Source of the DNA: JANRKG01 sp033763635
Lineage (GTDB): Bacteria; Cyanobacteriota; Cyanobacteriia; GCF-001939115
DNA: 5,443 bases
Assembly: GCA_033763635.1 (NCBI GenBank)
Contig: JANRKG010000079.1
Location: 1 to 5,443 of the forward strand
Reading direction: 5' to 3'
The position numbers and the translations under genes were made by a program. Positions within the stretch are counted from its first letter, which is position 1. Every line of letters begins with the position of its first letter. The notes below the pieces were generated by a model. The model was not told where the DNA came from and made no database searches. It was given only the letters and a program-made list of their open reading frames with translations. Positions 1-4,965 of this stretch are shown here, one piece after another.

Positions 1-554
1 CGTTTCGGAATCTGAAGGCCCGTTTTCCGGACTGGGAAGCGGTTCGGGATGCACCGATGGAGGAAGTGAAAGCGGCAATCGCCCCCTGTACCTGGCCCGA
101 ACAAAAAGCGCCTCGGCTTCAGCAGGTGCTGAGATTAATCAGTGAGCAAAGAGCAGGAGACCTTTCCCTTGACTTTCTGGATCAACTTTCAGTCCCAGAG
201 GCGAGGGCGTGGCTTGAATCCCTGCCCGGAGTGGGGCCGAAAACCAGCGCGGCCGTTCTATGTTTTAGTTTGCTGCGTCGTCCAGCCTTGCCTGTAGATA
301 GCCACCATCATCGGGTTGCCATTCGGTTAGCGCTGATTCCCAGTAATACCGCAGTCGGTCCCTCCCATCAACTGCTAGCCAGTCAATTACCATCAGAGTG
401 GACGGCACAGCAAGTTTATGACCATCATGAAGTCATGATGTTACATGGGCAACATTGCTGCTACTATCAAAACCCAGATTGTCAAAGGTGTCCTCTGCTG
501 GATTTATGTCCCTCTGGGCAGGTCCATCTAGCCTCTAAAAAGCCTACTCCCTAA
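1..554 (+). CDS. Endonuclease III-family (HhH-GPD) DNA glycosylase/AP lyase, 5'-truncated by window edge
   Basis: Base-excision repair enzyme of the endonuclease III type, expected to remove oxidised pyrimidines and nick abasic sites. The frame is open from base 3, and 18 codons of family-like sequence (FRNLKARFPDW...) precede the ATG at 57, so that ATG is internal and the true start lies left of the window. About 183 residues are visible; E. coli Nth has 211. Counting from the ATG at 57, the helix-hairpin-helix is LPGVGPKT (56-63). It carries the Schiff-base lysine K62 (bases 240-242), equivalent to E. coli K120. The catalytic aspartate is D81 in VDSHHHRV (297-299), equivalent to D138. A C-terminal [4Fe-4S] ligand set C135-X6-C142-X2-C145-X5-C151 matches the Nth spacing exactly. 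Having both Lys and Asp argues for a bifunctional glycosylase/lyase rather than MutY. It could belong to a divergent endonuclease III subfamily, so no symbol is given. It lies 9 bp upstream of a CNBD gene, probably in one operon. Confidence 0.9.
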   Translation, partial: FRNLKARFPDWEAVRDAPMEEVKAAIAPCTWPEQKAPRLQQVLRLISEQRAGDLSLDFLDQLSVPEARAWLESLPGVGPKTSAAVLCFSLLRRPALPVDSHHHRVAIRLALIPSNTAVGPSHQLLASQLPSEWTAQQVYDHHEVMMLHGQHCCYYQNPDCQRCPLLDLCPSGQVHLASKKPTP

Positions 555-563
555 AGGATTCTT

Positions 564-1106
564 ATGAAAAAAGTACTATTCATCCTGGGAGAACTGACGG
601 ACGAAGATGTCGATTGGATGATCTATGTGGGCCGTCGAGAACAAATCGATGCAGATACGGTTTTAATTCAAGAGGGAGAACCGATCGATGCCCTTTACAT
701 CATTGTGAAGGGAGTTTTGTCTGTATCGGTTGAAGCCCTGGGCGAGCAGGAAATTGCCCGTTTGGGAACCGGAGAGGTGGTTGGCGAAATGTCTTTTATA
801 GATGCACGACTCCCCTCAGCGACCGTCACCGCCCTGTATCCCACTCTGGTACTTTCCATTCCCTGGCAACAATTGAGCCGAAAGCTCAGTAATGATCTGG
901 GATTCGCCTCCCGCTTTTACCGAGCGCTGGCCTTCTCCCTGTCCGATCGATTACGGGTGACAGTGGCCCATTTAGGATACGGCAAAGAAGCCCATCCCAA
1001 CGAAATGCCGACGGAATTGGAGGAGATGAACCCCAATGTTTTGGAAAATCTAGACCTGGCAATGGCTCGCTTTGACTCCCTAGTACGACGGCTAAGGGGG
1101 TTATAA
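564..1106 (+). CDS. Small cyclic-nucleotide-binding-domain (Crp-like) protein without a DNA-binding domain
   Basis: A 180-residue soluble protein. Residues about 8-110 form a CRP-type beta-roll: EGEPIDALYIIVKG at 37-50, ARLGTGEVVGEMSF at 65-78, then SATVTA. A helical C-terminal part follows (about 111-136 and 150-180) with no recognisable winged-helix DNA-binding motif, so it is more likely a sensor or regulatory module than a transcription factor. In the phosphate-binding cassette the glutamate is kept (G74-E75-M76), but the arginine of the usual PRSA motif is replaced by proline (R82-L83-P84-S85-A86). Ordinary cAMP or cGMP binding is therefore doubtful. The ATG at 564 is supported by an AAGGA Shine-Dalgarno at 554-558, which overlaps the stop codon of the repair gene. 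The 9-bp gap implies co-transcription and perhaps translational coupling. The gene is followed by a strong palindrome at 1121-1154. The domain call is firm; the ligand and role are unknown. Confidence 0.88.
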   Translation: MKKVLFILGELTDEDVDWMIYVGRREQIDADTVLIQEGEPIDALYIIVKGVLSVSVEALGEQEIARLGTGEVVGEMSFIDARLPSATVTALYPTLVLSIPWQQLSRKLSNDLGFASRFYRALAFSLSDRLRVTVAHLGYGKEAHPNEMPTELEEMNPNVLENLDLAMARFDSLVRRLRGL

Positions 1107-1120
1107 AGGACTTAGAAACA

Positions 1121-1154
1121 CCAATAGAGACGCGAATCTTCGCGTCTCTATTGG
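1121..1154. repeat. Perfect 16-bp inverted repeat between convergent genes (REP-like, possible bidirectional terminator)
   Basis: Two perfectly complementary 16-base arms, CCAATAGAGACGCGAA (1121-1136) and TTCGCGTCTCTATTGG (1139-1154), are separated by only two bases. The element fills the 73-bp gap between the CNBD gene stop (1106) and the glgP stop (1180), where a terminator would be expected for both. Neither side has a good T tract: the plus strand continues GTTACAGG and the minus strand TGTTTCT. It is therefore not a textbook intrinsic terminator. From memory, palindromes with a GAGACGCG...CGCGTCTC core recur between genes in cyanobacteria, so this may be one copy of a dispersed repeat that has been put to use for transcript end formation or stability. 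Confidence 0.85.
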
Positions 1155-1179
1155 GTTACAGGAAGGTTGAGCTTATGGA

Positions 1180-3723
1180 TTATCGAGCGCACTGGGCATT
1201 TAGGAACCCGGCCCGCATCTTCTCATAATCTTCTAATTCCACAGGAACCGCCTGAACTTTCCAAATGTCCTGACAGTATTCGCGAATGGCGCGATCGGAT
1301 GAGAACTTACCCATGCGGGCAATGTTCAGAGCAGACATTTTACTCCAGTGTTCTTGATCCAGGTATGCCTGACTCACTCGGTCTTGACATTCGATATACG
1401 AGGCATAGTCTGCAAGAACCAGATATTCATCCCGTCTCAATAGAATCTCGATCAGAGGCCGGAATACATCTCCATTGCCATTCGAGAAGTGCCCGGAGGC
1501 AATGCGATCGATCGCCTGTTTAAGCTCAGGGTTTCTATCGTAGGGTTCACGAGGATTGTAGCCCTTTGCCTTCAGGGTATAGACTTCGGGAGCAGTGAGA
1601 CCAAAGAGGAAGAAATTCTCATCTCCGACCTCTTCCCGGATTTCTACATTGGCTCCATCGAGAGTCCCGATCGTGAGTGCCCCATTCATTGCAAACTTCA
1701 TGTTCCCCGTTCCAGAAGCTTCCTTTCCGGCGGTGGAAATCTGCTCAGATAGATCAGCTGCAGGATAGACCCGTTGAGCTAGCTTGACACTGAAGTTCTT
1801 GAGGAAGATTACCTTCAGCCGTCCGCGCACATCAGGATCATTGTTCACAACTTCACCGATCGCATTGATTAGCTTAATAATCAACTTGGCAATGTGATAA
1901 CCAGGAGCGGCTTTTCCACCAAACAGGAAGACACGCGGGGTGATCTCAATGTCAGGGTTTGCCTTGATGCGGTTATACAAAGTGATGATGTGCAAGGCAT
2001 TCAGGTGTTGGCGCTTGTACTCGTGAATCCGTTTCACCTGAACATCAAATAAAGCCTGGGGATTGATTTCAATTCCCATCGAGTCTTTGATGTAAACCGC
2101 CAAGTCTTGCTTGATGCTCTGCTTGATGTTGCGGCACTCTGCCCGAAACTCCGGATCTTCCACAAAGGCTTCCAATTGTTTCAGATCGTCCAGGTATTGG
2201 GTCCACCGATCGCCAATTTTACTGGTAATAAACTGGGTTAATCGAGGATTACTGAGCATCAAGAACCGACGGGGTGTAACCCCATTTGTCATGTTCATGA
2301 ACCGCTCAGGATACATTTCATAAAAGTCGCGCAGCACATCCTGTTTTAACAGATCGGTGTGCAGGGCAGCGACTCCGTTCACCGTATGACTTCCCAGGAA
2401 AGCCAGGTGAGCCATGCGAACATACCGTTCCCCATCCTCATCAATCAAGGACATGCGCCGAATTCGAGCATCATCTTGGGGATAACGAGTTTTGATTTCC
2501 TTCAGGAAACGATCGTTAATGATGTAGATGATTTCCAAATGGCGGGGCAATAACGAGCTAAACAGACTGATGGGCCACCGTTCCAAGGCTTCCGGTAGCA
2601 ATGTGTGGTTTGTGTACCCAAAAGTCTTTCCTGTGACTTCCCAGGCGACATCCCAATCCACCCCATACTCATCGACCAAAAGCCTCATCAGTTCTGCGAT
2701 CGCGATCGAGGGGTGAGTGTCATTCAATTGGATCGAAAACTTCTCATAGAACCGCTCAGGGGGAATGCCCTGATGGGCCAGAATGCGGAACATATCCTGA
2801 AGGGCGCAGGAGACAAAGAAGATCTGCTGAGTCAACCGCAGGGATTTTCCTTGGGAAATGTTGTCATTGGGGTAGAGAACTTTAGACAGGTTCTCAGAGA
2901 CCATCTTTGCGTGAACGGCCCGCAGATAGTCCCCTGAATTAAAGGCTTCAAAGTCGAAGGATTCCGGAGCTTCCGCAGCCCACAACCGCAGGGTATTACA
3001 GGTATTGACCTTATATCCCGGCAAGGGAGTGTCGTAGGGAACACCTTTCACCATCTGATAGGGAATCCAGCGGACTCGTTGACGGCCCTGATCATCCACA
3101 TACCGTTCTGTGTGGCCTCCCAACTTCACTTCAACCGCCCATTCAGGCCGAGCAATATCCCAGGGATTGCCCTGGTTCAGCCACTTATCCGTGACTTCCA
3201 CCTGCCAACCGTCCCGAATGTCCTGGGTGAAAATGCCAAATTCGTAGCGAATGCCATACCCGATCGCCGGAATTTCCAGAGTTGCCAGGGAGTCGAGATA
3301 GCACGCTGCCAAGCGCCCCAGACCTCCATTTCCCAGGCCGGGTTCCACTTCCTGTTCTAACAACTCTTCCAGTTCCAAACCGAGTTCTTTCACGGCTTGC
3401 TTGGCCTGGTCGTAAATTCCTAGATTGAGCAGGTCATTTCCTAACTGGGGACCCAACAAAAACTCTGCTGAAAGGTAAGCGACGGTGCGTGATTTATGCT
3501 GGGTGTAGGTTTCTGCAGTCACTACCCATCGTTGGAGGAGACGATTGCGAATGCAGTGCGCCAGCGCCATATAGAAGTCGTGACGGGTTGCCACACTAGG
3601 AAACTTGCCCTGGATATAAAAAACGTTATCGACGATCGCTCGCTTCAACGCTTCCACACTCAAATCCGTGTGGTCCTCTCCCGGTTGAACTGCTTCCCGG
3701 AATGTCCTGGCGAATGTTGTCAT
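1180..3723 (-). CDS. glgP: Glycogen/starch/alpha-glucan phosphorylase
   Basis: PLP-dependent GT35 phosphorylase of 847 residues (bacterial members run about 800-850). It releases glucose-1-phosphate from the non-reducing ends of glycogen in the cytosol, the main route to mobilise glycogen in the dark. Family landmarks appear in order: NGGLGRLAACYLDSL (132-146), QLNDTHPSIAIAELMR (332-347), NMTNGVTPRRF (477-487), VQVKRIHEYKRQ (561-572), and the PLP signature EASGTGNMKFAMNG (668-681) with the cofactor lysine at K676. No catalytic segment is missing. The muscle-type N-terminal phosphorylation peptide is absent, as expected for a bacterial enzyme. The ATG at 3723 gives the usual family N terminus (LSVEALKRAIVDN...FYIQGK). 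Only a weak purine-rich AGAGA precedes it, so translation initiation may be modest. It reads toward the CNBD gene (convergent). The 242-bp gap behind it suggests its own promoter rather than read-through from the hydrolase gene. Confidence 0.98.
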   Translation of the reverse strand: MTTFARTFREAVQPGEDHTDLSVEALKRAIVDNVFYIQGKFPSVATRHDFYMALAHCIRNRLLQRWVVTAETYTQHKSRTVAYLSAEFLLGPQLGNDLLNLGIYDQAKQAVKELGLELEELLEQEVEPGLGNGGLGRLAACYLDSLATLEIPAIGYGIRYEFGIFTQDIRDGWQVEVTDKWLNQGNPWDIARPEWAVEVKLGGHTERYVDDQGRQRVRWIPYQMVKGVPYDTPLPGYKVNTCNTLRLWAAEAPESFDFEAFNSGDYLRAVHAKMVSENLSKVLYPNDNISQGKSLRLTQQIFFVSCALQDMFRILAHQGIPPERFYEKFSIQLNDTHPSIAIAELMRLLVDEYGVDWDVAWEVTGKTFGYTNHTLLPEALERWPISLFSSLLPRHLEIIYIINDRFLKEIKTRYPQDDARIRRMSLIDEDGERYVRMAHLAFLGSHTVNGVAALHTDLLKQDVLRDFYEMYPERFMNMTNGVTPRRFLMLSNPRLTQFITSKIGDRWTQYLDDLKQLEAFVEDPEFRAECRNIKQSIKQDLAVYIKDSMGIEINPQALFDVQVKRIHEYKRQHLNALHIITLYNRIKANPDIEITPRVFLFGGKAAPGYHIAKLIIKLINAIGEVVNNDPDVRGRLKVIFLKNFSVKLAQRVYPAADLSEQISTAGKEASGTGNMKFAMNGALTIGTLDGANVEIREEVGDENFFLFGLTAPEVYTLKAKGYNPREPYDRNPELKQAIDRIASGHFSNGNGDVFRPLIEILLRRDEYLVLADYASYIECQDRVSQAYLDQEHWSKMSALNIARMGKFSSDRAIREYCQDIWKVQAVPVELEDYEKMRAGFLNAQCAR
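2696..2703. repeat. HIP1 octamer GCGATCGC
   Basis: Exact copy of the cyanobacterial HIP1 palindrome inside glgP. It is extended by an overlapping CGATCG, giving CGATCGCGATCG at 2697-2708. Confidence 0.9.
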
Positions 3724-3761
3724 ATCGTTCTCTGAGGAATGTAGGTAGCTTGCGAGGGGTG

Positions 3762-3790
3762 ATTGTACCCAATTAACTTTTTAATATGCA
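3762..3790 (-). promoter_or_regulatory. Candidate sigma-70-type promoter for glgP
   Basis: On the minus strand a good -10 hexamer, TACAAT (3767-3762, 5 of 6), sits 38 bases upstream of the glgP ATG. A weak -35, TGCATA (3790-3785, 3 of 6), lies at 17-bp spacing. This predicts a start near 3755 and a leader of about 30 nt. It rests on consensus matching only; the weak -35 suggests an activator or an alternative group 2 sigma factor. Confidence 0.35.
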
Positions 3791-3837
3791 AGGAAAAACT
3801 TCTTGAAAGTCGTTAAACTGACTACCGATTTTTCCTG

Positions 3838-3871
3838 CTTTAAGTCTTCTTAAGATGGTTTTAAGAAGTTT
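3838..3871 (-). promoter_or_regulatory. Phased CTTAA triplet with overlapping hairpin upstream of glgP
   Basis: Reading toward glgP, CTTAA occurs three times, at 3865-3861, 3854-3850 and 3844-3840, with periods of 11 and 10 bp. This places all three on one face of the helix, about 75-100 bp upstream of the candidate -10. The spacing resembles direct-repeat sites of OmpR/PhoB-type response regulators, although the bases after CTTAA do not fit the cyanobacterial Pho box well. The same stretch contains an 8-bp perfect inverted repeat, CTTCTTAA (3846-3853) with TTAAGAAG (3861-3868) and a 7-base loop. The regulatory function is inferred. Confidence 0.35.
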
Positions 3872-3914
3872 AGAGGAATTTATCTAACCTAAAGTAGTTT
3901 TCCCTTGAATCGCG

Positions 3915-3952
3915 CTAATTCTTCTCTACCCACCACTTCTTTTAAGAATTAG
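3915..3952. repeat. 9-bp perfect inverted repeat just downstream of the hydrolase gene
   Basis: CTAATTCTT (3915-3923) and AAGAATTAG (3944-3952) are exactly complementary around a 20-base loop. The repeat begins 14 bases beyond the hydrolase stop, where its transcript should end. It is AT-rich and no U tract follows on the minus strand, so it is at best a weak terminator or 3'-end stabiliser. No other terminator is evident for that gene. Confidence 0.4.
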
Positions 3953-3965
3953 AAAGTTAACTTTT

Positions 3966-4535
3966 TCATCCGTTTCCACTACCCTTTTCCTCCTCAAACC
4001 GCGCGATCCCTTGTTGATAAACCTCCTCAAACAATCCCTTCAAGACAGGATGGGGATTAGCAATCTGATCGACAACCGATTTGGCCCATTCAAAATATTC
4101 TCGGCGACGTTCCTGGGACCAATTCGAGGGAGGGGAATGGACCATATCCCGCAGGTTTGAAATTTTGTCGGCTAATTTGATTAATTTGGCCCGATCGCTG
4201 AGGTGGGGAGCATGGGCAATTTGCAGTTGCTTACGGGTTTGTTTGGGTAAGGACTTATCATCTGTGACTTCTCCCACCAAGGCCGCAACCTCTGAACCGA
4301 ATTCCTGGGTGAGTTCTTCAAAGGTGGTATCTGTATCTTCTACGGTGTCATGGAGTAAAGCTCCCACAATTACCGTCATGTCTTGCACTCCGGCGGTATT
4401 CCAGAGCAGATGGACGATCGCGATCGGGTGGTTGATATAAGGGGAAGCTTCTACATCCTTACGCCGCTGATCTCGGTGCTTTCGGGCGGCAAAGTCCAGG
4501 GCTTTGAGCATCCATCCGGTTGATTCCAATTTCAT
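3966..4535 (-). CDS. MESH1/HDDC3-like stand-alone (p)ppGpp (and possibly NADPH) hydrolase, HD domain
   Basis: A 189-residue single-domain HD phosphohydrolase resembling small alarmone hydrolases and animal MESH1. It is expected to remove the 3'-pyrophosphate of (p)ppGpp in the cytosol; human MESH1 also acts on NADPH. Motifs in order: FAARKHRDQRRKD (15-27, with R24/K25), SPYINHP (31-37, metal ligand H36), ALLHDTVEDTDTT (59-71, HD pair H62-D63 and catalytic E66/D67), EVTDDKSLPK (89-98), and KLIKLADKISNLRDM (117-131, metal ligand D123). All four expected Mn2+ ligands are present. No RelA/SpoT synthetase, TGS or ACT domain follows, and the length fits a hydrolase-only protein. The ATG at 4535 gives an N terminus that aligns with MESH1 almost residue for residue; the Shine-Dalgarno is weak (GGA about 9 bases upstream). 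It is transcribed toward glgP with a 242-bp gap. Substrate preference cannot be read from sequence alone. Confidence 0.92.
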   Translation of the reverse strand: MKLESTGWMLKALDFAARKHRDQRRKDVEASPYINHPIAIVHLLWNTAGVQDMTVIVGALLHDTVEDTDTTFEELTQEFGSEVAALVGEVTDDKSLPKQTRKQLQIAHAPHLSDRAKLIKLADKISNLRDMVHSPPSNWSQERRREYFEWAKSVVDQIANPHPVLKGLFEEVYQQGIARFEEEKGSGNG

Positions 4536-4566
4536 TCAAAAAATCCGTAAAGAAGGCTTGCGTTTG

Positions 4567-4594
4567 ATTAAAAAGCTGTGATGTTTCGTTGCAA
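4567..4594 (-). promoter_or_regulatory. Candidate promoter of the MESH1-like hydrolase
   Basis: On the minus strand TTGCAA (4594-4589) lies 16 bp before TTTAAT (4572-4567, 5 of 6 to TATAAT). The ATG is 31 bases further on, leaving a leader of about 25 nt. A 17-bp alternative uses TTTGCA as the -35. Found by consensus matching only. Confidence 0.42.
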
Positions 4595-4615
4595 AGGTTT
4601 GATTCTTGTTATTCT
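4589..4615 (+). promoter_or_regulatory. Candidate extended -10 promoter of the small membrane ORF
   Basis: TGTTATTCT (4607-4615) has the TGn extension and a 4-of-6 -10 (TATTCT). The palindromic TTGCAA at 4589-4594 sits 15 bp upstream as a possible -35. The predicted start is near 4622, just before the GGGGA ribosome-binding site at 4632-4636. The match is weak, but its position is right. Confidence 0.28.
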
Positions 4616-4645
4616 CAATACACTTTTATATGGGGATCATTACAA

Positions 4646-4759
4646 ATGAACACAACTGATAATAAGAAACATTTAGGACAATCTCTGTTGATGGGTGCGT
4701 TATTTGCATTCGCTAGTATGGGAATTCTAATTTTCATTGCCACCCAAAGTGGTCAATAA
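4646..4759 (+). CDS. 37-residue single-pass membrane small protein, function unknown
   Basis: The ORF reads MNTTDNKKHL, then a hydrophobic stretch from about S13 to A32 (SLLMGALFAF, then ASMGILIFIA), ending TQSGQ and TAA. It looks like a short polar, positively charged N tail (K7, K8, H9) followed by one transmembrane helix and a brief polar C tail, which predicts N-inside topology. Support for coding: a GGGGA ribosome-binding site (4632-4636) nine bases before the ATG, a possible extended -10 promoter, a clean hydrophobic segment, and a strong intrinsic terminator 105 bases after the stop on the same strand. Its size and build resemble small subunits of photosystem, cytochrome b6f or NDH complexes, but I do not recognise it as any named Psb, Psa, Pet or Ndh protein. 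No signal-peptidase site is apparent. It could be a chance ORF, though the ensemble of signals makes that less likely. Confidence 0.65.
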   Translation: MNTTDNKKHLGQSLLMGALFAFASMGILIFIATQSGQ

Positions 4760-4864
4760 CGATCGCTGGAATCTCCTCTCACCTTATCGAAATCAGCCTA
4801 TGAAGGCTAAGACTGGATGTATCTTTTTTTGCTAAAACTTTGCTGAATTTTATTCCTTCTGCGT

Positions 4865-4912
4865 AGAGTCCGTGGGTTTCGGCTTCGTTCAACCCACGGG
4901 CTTTTTGTTTTT
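4865..4912 (+). terminator. Strong rho-independent terminator
   Basis: Stem AGTCCGTGGGTT (4867-4878) pairs with AACCCACGGGCT (4891-4902), with a single G-U pair and a 12-base loop. A65-G66 can extend it with the first Ts. TTTTGTTTTT (4903-4912) follows on the plus strand, so it ends plus-strand transcripts, most simply that of the small membrane ORF. On the minus strand no U tract follows, so it would be a poor terminator for the rightmost gene. The apical part (GGGTTTCGGC...TTCAACCC) is REP-like. Confidence 0.88.
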
Positions 4913-4948
4913 AACTTGAGATGGCTAGACGTTGAGCGAAGGCGAAAC
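4876..4948. repeat. Inverted pair of REP-like 18-mers, one forming the terminator apex
   Basis: GTTTCGGCTTCGTTCAAC (4876-4893) and GTTGAGCGAAGGCGAAAC (4931-4948) are inverted copies matching at 16 of 18 positions. In RNA the differences become one G-U pair and one G-G mismatch. The motif TTCG..TTCG.TCAAC resembles short interspersed palindromes common between bacterial genes. The left copy lies in the apex of the terminator; the right copy sits between the terminator and the 3' end of the CNBD gene, next to a 10-base palindrome GTAGTACTAC (4951-4960). Confidence 0.6.
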
Positions 4949-4965
4949 GGGTAGTACTACTGATG

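Larger units (their letters stand above)
3724..3965. other. AT-rich intergenic region between hydrolase and glgP
   Basis: This 242-bp stretch has no credible ORF on either strand. It holds the candidate glgP promoter, the phased CTTAA motifs and three overlapping inverted-repeat possibilities. Its length and content fit a regulatory leader for glgP. Confidence 0.6.

Noticed and set aside
57..59. ATG at 57 as the start of the repair gene
   Set aside because: Eighteen in-frame upstream codons encode family-typical sequence with no stop, so the gene enters from outside the window.
1167..1752. Plus-strand reading frames of 87-118 codons at 1167-1523 and 1489-1752
   Set aside because: They lie antisense to glgP, have no domain character or ribosome-binding site, and are shadows of its codon pattern.
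2111..3735. Several open frames opposite or overlapping glgP (for example 2605-2937, 3079-3360, 3496-3735, and 2832-3044 on the minus strand)
   Set aside because: glgP is full length with every family motif intact, and these frames give low-complexity, unrecognisable peptides.
3838..3871. Assignment of the CTTAA array as a bona fide Pho box
   Set aside because: The pyrimidines expected after TTAA are purines in these copies and the spacings are 3 and 2 rather than uniformly 3, so only a generic regulator site is suggested.
4081..4440. Plus-strand frame of 119 codons opposite the hydrolase gene
   Set aside because: It is a Ser/Val-rich antisense shadow of a well-supported HD protein.
4795..4830. 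Small hairpin (4795-4808) plus T run (4824-4830) as a terminator
   Set aside because: The stem is only 5 bp and 15 bases separate it from the T run, so it would not terminate; the real terminator is at 4865-4912.
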